The position numbers and the translations under genes were made by a program. Below are positions 10,369 through 20,238 of a stretch of DNA of 64,000 nucleotides, piece by piece; within the stretch, counting starts at the first letter, position 1; each line of letters starts with the position of its first letter. The notes beneath the pieces were generated by a model. It worked only from the letters and a program-made list of their open reading frames with translations, had not been told where the DNA came from and ran no database searches. The stretch lies in the NCBI GenBank assembly GCA_023376005.1, contig CM042143.1:82874930-82938929 (forward strand). Direction: 5' to 3'. The DNA comes from Doryteuthis pealeii. Lineage: Eukaryota; Mollusca; Cephalopoda; Myopsida; Loliginidae.

Positions 10369-10602
10369 GGTTGTCAGGGCGGCCTAATGTCGGTATTAGC
10401 CAGACAGCAAGGGAATCTATCCCCTTTTCACTAGAGCTAGACCAAAGAGATTATTTTAGCATCTGAGGTGGAGCACCACATCTACCATCAGCTCCTTACT
10501 TTATCGCATAGATCCCTGCGCTACTCATACACTGAGTCGGCGAGGGCTGGTATCGAACTAGGAACCTTGTGGTTTCTAGCCAAACTCTCTAACTCAGCCC
10601 AT
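10369..10602 (-). mobile_element. S1 tRNA-derived SINE
   Basis: The minus strand shows the tRNA-like head (GGCTGAGTTAGAGAG..., CCACAAGGTTCCTAGTTCGA containing the B box AGTTCGATACC), the body with GGTGCTCCACCTCAGATGC, and the end in GGCCGCCCTGACAAC. It is close in sequence to 11088-11330. Confidence 0.8.
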
Positions 10603-10704
10603 TTAGAGAATAGAAAAACAATATATTCCAAAAAGATGAAAATTTTCACCTATGCCGGTTTCCAAAGATAGACAAATGACAGTATAAATTATCAAATTAC
10701 ATAA

Positions 10705-11378
10705 GTTATTCTTACTCGTGTTCCTTAATTGTACAACTGTTATCATCTCTGGTTAAAAATGAGACTGTCCATATCATCCAAGATGAAATGCAAAAATGTA
10801 AATCCTGATCATCTGATGTGGCTATCTGCCAAATTTTTATATTTTATGAGAGTTGTCACCTCAGCTAAATAATGGACCATTCCGTTTTTATTATACAGAA
10901 AGAAAGGGAAGAAAAAAGACATGCTACGCAGAAAAAATATAATAAGAAAGAAGGAGTAGGGGAAAGAGAGGGGGGGGCTTGGAAGCCATAAAGTTAATCT
11001 GTTTCAATCAAAAAAGATGAAAAAGAGAGAGAGTTAAATCAAGATTATTATACTTCTTACATATTGAACTATTTAGAAATAGCTCTAAGTCGGTAGAGCG
11101 TTCGGCTAGAAACCACAAGGTTCCTAGTTCGATACTGGTCCTCGCCAACTCAGCGTATGAGTAGCACAGGGATCTGTGCGGTAAAGTAAGGAGCTGACGG
11201 TAGGTGTTGCTCCACCTCAGATGCTAAAATAATCTCCTTGGTCTAGTGCAAGTGAAAAGGAGATAGACTTCCTTGCTGATTGGCTGATACCGACTTTAGG
11301 CCACCCCGACAACTTTACTTACTTACTTAATCATATCAAATGTAATTATTGTGGTATATCTACAGGTACTAATACTAG
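10705..11378 (+). mobile_element. Helitron family H1 interrupted by S1
   Basis: It runs from ACTCGTGTTCCTTAATTGTA through the purine-rich middle to the 3' end GTGGTATATCTACAGG ... CTAG (11375-11378), followed by host T. The stretch 11085-11326 is an inserted S1. H1 copies elsewhere are about 430-570 bases with the hairpin CTGTGG-TATAT-CCACAG before CTAG. Confidence 0.7.
11083..11330 (+). mobile_element. S1 SINE nested in Helitron H1
   Basis: The head AGTCGGTAGAGCGTTCGGCT, the B box AGTTCGATACTGG, the body GGAGCTGACGGTAGGTGTTG, and the end GGCCACCCCGACAACTTTACTT are present. The first few tRNA-like bases are missing or merged with host. H1 sequence resumes as ATCATATCAAATG. A target duplication is not clear. 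Confidence 0.75.
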
Positions 11379-11400
11379 TAAATTATCAAGTTAAATAAAG

Positions 11401-11880
11401 TCCATGACATGCAATACTCCACTTTGGCCCTATCTTGGGCTAGACGGTCGGTCGGAGAGGCCCCCTCCGATCAATCGGCTGGTCACATCAAGCCCTAGCA
11501 CCTATATGATTTTCCCAACCCTATTGCCCTTATGGCAAGCCCCAACCCCTTTTTATCATATGGGTACTAGAAGGCAGTGGCTGCAGGTCTACATGTTCTG
11601 GAATGACGTTAAACTCTATCTGATGGTGAGGTTCCAGTTTTGGAGGTTTGGGGAATGTGGAGCACCCCTTCATCACCATTGCTCCCTGGTCCACTCTGAC
11701 CCGGAGTGGTAGTACCTGTTAGGGTCCCATCTATGGGTTAAATAGAAAAATGTATTTATAAAAAAATTCTATTATCCATTTAAGAATTGATTTATTTCAA
11801 AACTTTATTGGCATTGAATGACCCACTGAGGTTGATATGCCGTAAAACAAAACAAAACCAAACAAACCAAACCAAACCAA
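11401..11880 (+). mobile_element. M retroposon copy with complete tail
   Basis: It includes the upstream block (CATGCAATACTCCACTTTGG, GACGGTCGGTCGGAGAGG), the AGCCCTAGCACC block, the core, and the full tail GCATTGAATGACCCAC ... GGTTGATATGCCGTAAAAC with a CAAACCAAACC repeat. The tail is the same as that of the S5 SINE. Confidence 0.75.
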
Positions 11881-12302
11881 GTTAAATAAGTTATTCTTTT
11901 TAAGTTAACTATGATGTAATATTTGACATCTGATGTAATAGCAAGATTTATTAAACTTGTCATACAATACGTGAAGGTCTTTTGTTAAAATTTCTAAATT
12001 TAACTATGAGATAAAAAAAAATGCTACTTTTGTTACTTTACTAACATCCACCCCCAGAGCTGCGGTTATTAACTGTCTCAATAAATTCCTTTACCCTTTT
12101 CTTTGTAATATTATCTGAAGGGCATAAAACATGGGTCACTCAATTGAAAACAAGAATGTCTACCTATTATTTGCTTTTACTACTCGGAAGGAGTTAAAAG
12201 TATTGCTTTTATGATCAGGACTATTTATAGTGAGTGGTTATTGTTGTTGGTGGTTTTTGTATTGTCTTGTCTTACCTTTGCCAAGTGCTTGTGTAAATAA
12301 TA

Positions 12303-12423
12303 TCTATCAATAATAGAGATTTGGTCTCTATTTGTTTGTAACCAAAACTATGTCACTGCTTATGTCACATTACCCCAAATCGTCAATACATAGAATAAAG
12401 AAGAATCTTGTTTGAATTAATTT
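12303..12423 (+). mobile_element. Helitron family H2, 5' fragment
   Basis: It starts TCTATCAATAATAGAGATTT after an A, then GTAACCAAAACTATGTCACT, the 5' end of H2 read forward. It runs into the TIR element at 12432. Confidence 0.5.
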
Positions 12424-12431
12424 GTATTTAA

Positions 12432-12915
12432 GGTAATTTATGAGGAAGTGCGTCCCGGTCTCCTGCCCAAAAATTGCTACCGGTGACTATTAAAATAACA
12501 ACCCAGCTCAGTCTATTCAAAACTATCCATCTTCATATCTATCTATCTCAATTTGTTCATATTTATCTATATTACTTTAAATACTAAGATTTTTTTTTAT
12601 TCATGTTTATTTAATGTCTTGTTTTTAGTTTAAATAAACAAGAATTACGACAAAAAAGATGCGACCCCCCCAAATACATTTACTTGTCGAAAATATCTAT
12701 CTATCTCCATTTGTTCATATCTATCTATATTATTTTGTTTGTTTATCTATCTCAGTCTATTCCAAACTATATATCCATCTTCATATCTAAACAAGAATTA
12801 CGACAAATTACGATAAATAAATAAGAATTACGACGAGCTGGGGTTGTTATTTTGATAGTCACCGAGTAGCAATTTTTGAGGCAGGAGACCGGGACGCACT
12901 TCCTCATAAATTACC
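12432..12915. mobile_element. TIR element with 8-bp target duplication (GGTAATTT family)
   Basis: Inverted termini of about 77 bases start GGTAATTTATGAGGAAGTGC on both sides and differ by only a few indels and substitutions. The flanks are GTATTTAA (12424-12431) and GTATTTAA (12916-12923), a perfect 8-bp duplication. The interior has repeated TATCTATCT blocks and three AAGAATTACGAC copies, and no transposase. An 8-bp duplication with GG-starting termini fits Merlin or Mutator-like elements; hAT is less likely because its ends usually start CA. Confidence 0.85.
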
Positions 12916-12923
12916 GTATTTAA

Positions 12924-13390
12924 CTGTGAGAAACTTGATTTTATTAGAAAGAAAAAATTTGAATTTTGACAGGAAAGCTATTTTTTTATGTCTATTATTA
13001 AAAAAAATAAGATTTCAATGATCTGTTTACATTTTTTTACGAAAGAGCATGGCAAAAAGTCCTTTTGGATGTTAATCAAATCTAGATATAAAAATATTAA
13101 AAAAAAAATTTTTTACATTAAAATTAAAATATTCGTTCAATTTTAATAAAATTTTGTAGAATTATGTAAAATTAAGTCTATCTTAAGAAAACAAACATTG
13201 TCATCTGTTGTAAAACAAAACAAACTCCAACCTCCTTAGGCAATATCTTTCAAAAATTAATTTTTACATGGCCTGTGTGTCTTTTTTGCTAATGGACCAC
13301 TTGTTGATTGGAGAACTTTCTATGCTATTAGAAAAAAGGATTTTCCTATTGGGATAAAATTTGAACATCTATTTTTGACATTATCTAATC
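12924..13390. repeat. AT-rich region with a dispersed block
   Basis: The block 13215-13290 (GGCAATATCTTTCAAAAATT, then AATTTTTACATGGCC, TTTTTTGCTAATGGACC) recurs with variation at 29215-29300, so an unclassified repeat covers part of this stretch. No coding signal. Confidence 0.45.
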
Positions 13391-13394
13391 TATA

Positions 13395-13754
13395 TCTATA
13401 CATATATAAAGAGCAGTTAGTGCGTATGAATGTATGTATGTCCGGATGAAATCTATACATATATAAAGGGCAGTTGTGTGTATGTATGTCTGGATGAAAC
13501 TACAAAAATAAAACAATTAATGACAAAGTAAATTTTATATACACATTAAATATCACCGGTTCTTGCTTTTTGTGCAAGAATTATGAAGATTTGATTTCTA
13601 TTCAAAGATATTCAAAAATTAAAATATACATAGAAATAGCATTGGAATTCTAATTAAAAATGTCCAGCATTTGTGATTCTCAAAAGTAAACAAAGTAATA
13701 CACCAGGTTTTTGCTCGCCCCTCTACCCAGGCGATGCTGGGTAGTTACTTCTAG
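13395..13754 (+). mobile_element. Helitron family H3
   Basis: It starts TCTATACATATATAAAG after host A (13394). It ends with the hairpin TACCCAG-GCGATG-CTGGGTA (13724-13743), then GTTACTT and CTAG (13751-13754), followed by host T. TC start, hairpin about 8 bases before a CTRR end, and AT target are the standard Helitron hallmarks. A second TCTATACATATATAAAGGG at 13452 suggests a duplicated 5' end. No Rep/helicase coding. Confidence 0.8.
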
Positions 13755-13920
13755 TATATAATATTTCTCATTTCTGAATTCATGAGTAAAATTAAAAGCC
13801 ATTGAACTATTAGGCTGGCCCAAATGTTCCTTCTATGTTTGTCATTAGATGGCATTAGGAGAGTTTAGTTTTAAGTAACTTATTAAAAAAGATTGCTTTT
13901 GATAGTATTGTGACAGTTCT

Positions 13921-14900
13921 GAAGGTTAAAAATGAGACTGTCCATATCATCCAAGATGAAATGCAAAAATGTTAATCCTGATTATCTGTTGTTGCTTATC
14001 CACCAAATTCTTATCTATTATGAGTGTCATTACCTCAGCTAAATAATGGACCAATCCGTCTTTATTATAAAGAAAGAAAGGGAAGAAAAAGAACATGCTA
14101 CACAAAAAATATAAGAAAGAAAAGAGTAGGGGAAAGATAGAGAGAAGGCGTGAGCACGCTGATCTGTTTCAATTGAACATAATGAGAGAGAGAGAGAGAG
14201 TTAAATTGAGATTATCATACTTTTTACATATTGAAGTATTTTGCAATATCTGTTAAGTAAACTAGCAAATATATGCACCCTCCGGTTGCAAGTATTTAAG
14301 TTTTAATGTAATAAAATATATTTAAATTGGAAGGGCTAATGAAACATAATAAGAATGCAGATAAAAGATTTGAAACTTAGTCTTCCATCACTCCCGTCTC
14401 TCATGACTAATTTTTCCTAATTTAACTATTTAGTTAAGATAGGAAGTAAGAATAAAATTACAGTTATTCCTTCTTTGTTAAAGTGTTTCTTTTAAGGTTT
14501 ATTGAAGAGATTTTTGCTCGTATTCATTGAGAAAAAACCCCAAACAATTAGAAATCAATAATACCAACCACATATTTATTAAAATCAAATATTCAATATC
14601 AATATGCAAATTAGCCTTCCCGTTGACACTGTACACCGCTATTTTGTTGTATATATAAATACAATTGCATGTTATTAGTATGCATATGTGGCTAACAGTA
14701 TTAATAATGTGAAACAATTTTATTAATAATTGATGTTTAAATAAAAAATAAAATCATGTAGAATGTGATGCAAATAACTAAGGGAATTGTGACTTTAGTA
14801 GTAATATAGTTTCGGTTACAGACAGAAAAACACACAATCTCCATTATAATAAGATATATAAAACATAATAATTAAATAAAATATCCACAGTTCCTGCTAG
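13921..14900 (+). mobile_element. Helitron family H1 carrying a nested H2
   Basis: H1 sequence covers 13921-14261 (GGTTAAAAATGAGACTGTCC onward) and resumes at 14855 to end ATATCCACAGTTCCTGCTAG (CTAG at 14897-14900) before host T. The gap is filled exactly by H2. A (GA)n purine tract lies near 14184-14200. Confidence 0.75.
14262..14854 (-). mobile_element. Helitron family H2 nested in H1
   Basis: On the plus strand it begins CTAGCAAATATATGC after A (14261) and ends ATAATAAGA before T (14855), so the minus strand runs TCTTATTATAATGG...CTAG. Joining the flanks gives TAAGTAAA/TATATAAAA, which matches the uninterrupted H1 copy at 40745-40760. No target duplication, as expected for Helitrons. Confidence 0.85.
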
Positions 14901-15182
14901 TTAATTATAAATTTCATAAGTAGGACATATTTGAATTTAATGACTACTGTAAATAGCCATTATGCAAGTGTTATAAATGAAAAAAATAAAAATAACATTT
15001 CATAGAGACTTATTATGACAAATCATACTATAGTGTGATTAACAAGTTTGTTTCACAAACCAATTTGCTAGTATAACAAGTTCAATCCTCACTAATGAGT
15101 TCCATCCTCATTGCTTCCATTGCTGTAGCCTTGTGCCAGACTATGTTGATTTTTTTCTTAACGATTGCAGTAAGCCATGTAT

Positions 15183-15868
15183 TTAACCAATCCCTCTGTA
15201 TAAGCAGGATGTGACACAAGGTAAATCTTTTTTAAGTAGAGTTTATGGGGTAGAGGATTTATGTGTGTGGGATTAGGATTTTGATTATGTTCGCTGGTTT
15301 CATTTCTTTTAAACCTTATTATATGTAGTTCTTCCTTCTTGTGGGTTAACAGGCTGAAAAGGAATTAAAGGAAGGGAAAAGAAGAGATAAAGACAAAAGA
15401 TACTTCCAAGGTTCAGAATTTATTTCTAGGTACATAGCTATTTCTTGGAGAGGAGATTTCCTCCTGAACCAGTCAAGGTCTGCGTTCAAATAGCCAAGGG
15501 ATCTTCTTGATGGTAGGAAGGGCTTTTTTCTGCACATGCTCAGAAGGTTCTGAAAGACTGTTATTTTTTTTTTAATGTTATTCTAATTTTATCTTAAACC
15601 CCACAAGTTTAACAGATTTGAATTCAGAGTTTTCTTTCTTGTACTACGAGAAAGAAAAACAGGTCTACAAGTCATAGACCAGTTGCCATACCAAGGTTAA
15701 AGAGCCCACTCTGCCCTACTATTTACCAATAAGAGGGAGAATAGTTGTACTAAATCTTTTTCCAAGGGTATTAGCACTATGTGAAATGCAAACTGACCCA
15801 TCCAGGATTTGAACTCTGATTGTCATGTCCATTTCCTATGATGATAACCATTACACAATGAGCACCTC
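15183..15868 (-). mobile_element. S2 SINE split by a solo LTR
   Basis: The S2 end (AAGCAGGATGTGACACAAGG) lies at 15200-15221. The body resumes at 15606 with AGTTTAACAGATTTGAATTC and continues to the tRNA-like head near 15835-15868 (CCATTACACAATGAGC, complement of the A-box region). Other S2 copies are uninterrupted here (AGAGTTTAACAGG). Confidence 0.75.
15246..15605. mobile_element. Solo LTR, copy 2, inserted in S2
   Basis: It has TGGGGTAGAGG...AACCCCACA ends (TG/CA), 360 bases, flanked by AGTTTA on both sides (15240-15245 and 15606-15611). It is related to 5253-5578. There is no internal coding region, as expected after LTR-LTR recombination. Confidence 0.7.
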
Positions 15869-16009
15869 CTTGCAGTAAACCATACCATCAGGTAGTTAAA
15901 TGGAAACTGTTATAATTGGTGATAAAATGTTATTCTACTGAATTCAAATATTCTTATTTTAGTCAAGCTTGAAAAAAAGAAAAAAAAAAAAAAAGAAAAA
16001 AAACCTTAA

Positions 16010-16350
16010 TTATTTGTATTATTCAGGCTATTATCCTCATCTTTATTGTTATATACACAATGTTTTGGCCAATCTTCCTTCTGTTCTTCTTCAAATATTT
16101 CTTTTCAAATTCAGGAACCTTCACTTCAAACTTGGGAACCTTCTTGTCAAACACAGGAACCTTCATGCCCTAATTGGGAACCTTCACAGAATGTCAAACT
16201 CAACCCCTTATTTAATCCATTGGGGGTAGATTGTTCTTGTCGAACTCGGGACCCTTCATGGAACTTCTAACTGGACGGCACATCAGCCCGAAATGTTGTG
16301 TATATAACAATAAAGATGAGGACAATAGTCCAAATAATCCAAATTATCAA
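16010..16350. mobile_element. S3 inverted pair (foldback) 2 with minisatellite
   Basis: A minus-strand S3 3' end (ATCCTCATCTTTATTG block) runs into the S3 body, then a plus-strand S3 3' end finishes at GACAATAGTCCAAATAATCC. The body holds repeated units of the type AACTTGGGAACCTTCTTGTC (about 20-21 bases), at least five imperfect copies between 16110 and 16262. A poly-A/purine run precedes it. Confidence 0.65.
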
Positions 16351-16687
16351 GTCTCATCTAAAAAATTCAGCAGAAATAGTATTTAATTATTTGCATTTTA
16401 ACTTTGACCTATTTAATGTAAGACATCAATTATGATTTCCTTTGTTATAAGACAAAAGCTTCTTTTAGGCTACTTGGTCATTTTAGGTTACTAGGTTAGT
16501 TGTTGGTTAACTTGACCCTTGTATAGCAAAGATCTAAGATACCTTTTTACTTGAAAATAAATGTTGATAAGATTATAGTTTTCATGGTTTTGCCTTGAGA
16601 AATAAAATTTCTGATTTATTTATATGAATGATTTAGCTGTATTTTAAAACATCTGGATTAAAATAAAATAACAGAAATAAATATGTA

Positions 16688-17462
16688 CTAGCAGGACCTG
16701 TGGATATACCACAATATGATAATTTAATTATTACAATGTTTGATATGTTTACTTAAGAGCTGTTGCAAAAATACTTCAATATGTATAAAGTATAATAATC
16801 TTGATTTAACTCTCTCTCACTCTTTTTTCTTTCTTTTCTTTCTTTCTGTCTTTTCCTTATGTTTGATCTTCAATCAATTATCGCTTCCGTGTGCTCACCA
16901 CCTCTCTTTATCTTTCCCCGACTCTCTATCTCCCTTTTTTTCCTTCTTATATTTTTCTATATAGCATGTCCTTTTTCTTCCCTTTATTTCTTTATAACAA
17001 AAACGGAATGGTCTATTATTTAGGTGAGGTAAAGACACTCATAAGAAATAAAAATTTCGGCGGATAAGCAACACCAGATGATGAGTATTTACAATTTTGC
17101 ATTTCATCTTAGATGATTTGTACAATCTCATTTTTAACCAGAAGGTGTTGCAATATTGTTATATCCCGAGAGGTAGGATATACAAAATTGATAATAAAAA
17201 CAGTGAATATGTTAACAATAACAATATTTGTTTTATTTATTCTCACTGACAGAGAAATACAGTGGATGGTTTTGGATACAGTTCAGCTATATGTATCATG
17301 CGTGTGATCACACATGAGCCCAGTCCTTGTCTGCCTGACTGTTCATATTTTGTCTCCCTCCTTATTAGAGAGTATCCGGTTTGAATCGTTAGGGGGAGAT
17401 AACTCTCCCTAACAAAGATGATAACAGCCGTACAATTAAGGAACAGAGTATTAATATATAGA
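16688..17462 (-). mobile_element. Helitron family H1 with an internal insertion
   Basis: On the plus strand it begins CTAGCAGGACCTGTGGATAT after A (16687) and ends TTAATATATAGA before T (17463), so the minus strand is TCTATATATTAAT...CTAG. H1 stops after GTGTTGCAA (17153) and resumes GATGATAACAG (17417). A pyrimidine tract lies at 16801-16960. Confidence 0.75.
17154..17416 (+). mobile_element. Small element with GGAGATAACTC hairpin, inserted in H1
   Basis: This 263-base insert interrupts H1. Its last 100 bases match 3235-3335 and end in the hairpin GTTAGGGGGAGATAACTCTC-CCTAAC. Termini share only TTGTTA as an inverted match and no clear target duplication is visible, so the class is open: a Helitron-like end, a small TIR element or a SINE. 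Confidence 0.55.
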
Positions 17463-17596
17463 TACTGTATATAGTAGTGTAATGAATGACTTTTTTTTAA
17501 GACCAATTTTTCAACTCATAAACAAAAGGTCGTTCATTTCGCTTCAAAGTTTTTAGTAGTTAAAAACACTTTTTGGTTGGAATAATTTTGTCATAT

Positions 17597-17722
17597 AGTT
17601 ATTTACTAAGCTTAGCTTAGATGTAGCACTAGGCCAGAAGTATGGGACGCCCAGTGAGAATCAAACTCACTACCAATGGTTTGCTCATCGAGTTTGCTAA
17701 CTATTACACCATGTGAGGTGCC
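17597..17722 (-). mobile_element. S4 short tRNA-like SINE
   Basis: The complement reads GGCACCTCACATGGTGTAAT, TTAGCAAACTCGATGAGC, GAGTTTGATTCTCACTGGGC, then CTAAGCTTAGTAAATAACTA. It is collinear with 58004-58127 and 50011-50134. Confidence 0.75.
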
Positions 17723-18010
17723 AAAGTGTGCTGGAGGTCACGACTTAAATCTATAGACTCTTTGTGGATTCAAACGGCCAATCAACATGCTCGAATACAT
17801 GGTTAACTATTTAAAGGCCTTCATAGAAAGGCGTTCAGTTGCTTGTGCTTAACACGGATGAATGGACCAACAAACAAGGATTCTGCTTAACACTGAAAAA
17901 CACAAGGATCATAGGATTCCATTCAAAATGGATCAAACTTAAGGCCACAAAGGATCTCCACTGTAAAGTGCTCTCACCTGCAGCTTATAAATGACCACAA
18001 GAATCTTAAC
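17723..18010. other. Unassigned spacer
   Basis: More complex than its neighbours, but with no open frame or repeat I recognise. Confidence 0.4.
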
Positions 18011-18015
18011 AGGTT

Positions 18016-18110
18016 GTTTGTTTGGCTGGCTGGCTGGCTGGCTGGCTGGTTGGTTTTATAACATAGCAACCCTTTTTCAGATCATTTAATGCTTAATCAA
18101 GTCATTTTCA
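18016..18110 (-). mobile_element. S5/M tail fragment with (GGCT)n
   Basis: A TGGCTGGCTGGCTGG run precedes GGTTGGTTTTATAACATAGC and CATTTAATGC, the complement of the shared tail. The GGCT expansion replaces the usual GGTT repeats of the tail end. Confidence 0.5.
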
Positions 18111-18714
18111 TAAAAGTTTCTGTTTCAAGTTCTTAATATCTTCAAATACTTTGTTTCATTCAGTAATTTTCGGATATTGTATTTATATATTTTGGTATTG
18201 TTTATATTTTCATTTGTCAGATATTCAAATTTTACCATGTAGAGCTACTGCATTGTTAGTTTTTTTGTTTTTTTTTGTGGCTAAAAATTAGGGGTCATTC
18301 ATTTAACAAAGTCATTTAATATTAGAGTATATACAGTATTGTAAGGTTTTGAAAAATTCCATTTTCTCTATTCATAGAAAGAGCAATAAAAATTCAAATG
18401 TCACAATACAGTAGTTTCTTGTGTGATCATTTGCTTTTAGTGAAATGTTTAATGTAGAGAAGGAATTACTCATTTGAAAAAAAAAAAGAGAAATATATTG
18501 ATTAAAAAGAAATATATTGATTATAAATGCTTGAGCAGTTATCAATTTTAACTTGGAATTAAATATATTTTCCTTGTTTTTATTTTTTCTGTTACATGAA
18601 ATAATCAACTTGTTCATGCAGAAAATGACTAAAATTAAGTGTGGAGTAGTGGTAGAGTCAGTGGGTAGTGATGAGAAAAGCTGAAACATTGCCTATATAT
18701 AAAAAAAAAATAAA

Positions 18715-18910
18715 GTCAGCGGAGTGGCCTATTTATTGTCATATCAGCTGAACATTGATGGAGTCTATCCCGTTTTCACTCGCACTAGACCTGTTTTTGA
18801 TGAGGTGGAGCACCACACTGACCATCATCTCCCAGATGCCTACTGCACAGATCAGATTACCCAAGCTGTGCTACTCATGCACTGAGTTGGCAAGGACCTG
18901 CATCAAACCC
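18715..18910 (-). mobile_element. S1 SINE, head incomplete
   Basis: The complement has GGTTTGATGCAGGTCCTTGC (decayed B-box side), ATGAGTAGCACAGC, GGTGCTCCACCTCATC and the end. It is diverged from the other S1 copies. Flanking 18111-18714 is AT-rich and unassigned. Confidence 0.65.
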
Positions 18911-19013
18911 TGAACTCTTATATACTAGATTGAAATTAGTTAAAGTTAAAATATAAAAAGTGATTATTTTTATATTTTCCTCTCAACCATGAAAATAAGT
19001 ATGAAATTCTGAT

Positions 19014-19265
19014 AGTGGTTGGATTTTATGGCATGTCAACCCTTATTGGGTTATTTTATGCCGAAAACGTCTTTGTTTTTATTCATTCTTGTTAAGTATT
19101 CAAATTTAAAAAAAAACAATAGATGGGACACTAACAGATACTACTACTCCAAGTCAGAGTAGACCTGGGAGTAATGGAAGTGAAGTGGTACTCCACACTC
19201 CCCCAGAGCTCCAGAATCGGAACCTCAGCACTAGATACAGTTTTGTGTCATACTCATGATACTGA
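19014..19265 (-). mobile_element. M retroposon copy, short
   Basis: Tail (GGTTGGATTTTATGGCATGT on plus), core (CCACACTCCCCCAGAGCTCC), ending at TGTCATACTCATGATACTG. Truncated upstream of the core. Confidence 0.7.
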
Positions 19266-19403
19266 AATTCTTGAAGTGAATGAAAGTTTTGACTTATTTG
19301 TTTAATGAATCCTTATCACAGTATCATGGTTACATAAACTGGTAAGAAGTATATATTTAAAATTGGAACATATAATTTTATATGCTTTTTTTCCGGATCA
19401 ATG

Positions 19404-19543
19404 TTATATATATATATATATATATAAATATATATATATATAATTCTTAAACTCTGATGGCATTAAAAAAACCTCCCGACACTAAAATTTGTAAATACAA
19501 AATACAAATTTATGCCTGGAGAAATATATATATATATATATAA
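19404..19543. repeat. (TA)n microsatellites
   Basis: TA tracts at 19404-19441 and 19523-19543. Tetranucleotide and AT-rich spacers surround them. Confidence 0.8.
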
Positions 19544-19572
19544 ATAAAGAAAAGACCAAAACATACACACTA

Positions 19573-19785
19573 GGGCCGGGTTAGCTCAGTCGGTAGAGTG
19601 TTCGGCTAAAAACCACAAGGTTTCTAGTTCGATACCAGCCTCATCAACTGATGGTAGGTGTGGTGCTCCACCTCAGATGCAAAAACAAGCTCCTTGGTCT
19701 AGCGCTAGTGAAAAGGGAATAGACTCCCTCACTGATTGGCTGATACTGACTTTAGGCCACCCCGATTACTTTACTCTACTTACCT
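19573..19785 (+). mobile_element. S1 tRNA-derived SINE, complete
   Basis: It starts GGGCCGGGTTAGCTCAGTCG. The A box TTAGCTCAGTCGG and B box AGTTCGATACC (19626-19636) are intact, so the polymerase III promoter may be functional. The body has GGTGTGGTGCTCCACC and ATAGACTCCCTCACTG, and the end is GGCCACCCCGATTACTTTAC. There is no 3' acceptor stem pairing to the head, so it is a SINE and not a tRNA gene. Confidence 0.85.
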
Positions 19786-20105
19786 AAAAATAATCAACTG
19801 ACACTAGTGTAATGGCCAAAAGAAAAAAATACTGAAAGAGTTGCCTAAGTTAAATATGCTAAAGTGCACAATACACTAATTAGAGCAAATAAATTTGCTC
19901 TACTTAGTGTATTGGGGCTTTACTATTATATATATATATGTAGTGTTATATAATATCATATTCACCAGTCTGGCTTATCACAGTCCGTTTCACTTTTCAA
20001 TTTTGAAAATCCCAAATGATGTGCAACAGGCTATCATATGCTGGATCAGTGAATATAATATTATACAATACAATACTATAACAGCTCTATCCCATTTTGG
20101 GCACT

Positions 20106-20107
<2 letters not shown>

Positions 20108-20145
<38 letters not shown>
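20108..20145. repeat. (TA)n microsatellite
   Basis: About 19 TA units. The frames read across it on both strands are Tyr/Ile runs without meaning. Confidence 0.85.
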
Positions 20146-20147
<2 letters not shown>

Positions 20148-20238
20148 CTTGCCAGAAAAAAATCTTCTGCATCACACGTTGATATCCTCCATAATAGAGA
20201 GTGTCTAAAACGTCTATGTGGACTAATGTGACTTATTT

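Noticed and set aside
19573..19645. A tRNA gene (intact A and B boxes)
   Set aside because: No pairing 3' acceptor half follows, and the same head with the same body occurs at 10369, 11083 and 59292; it is an S1 SINE.
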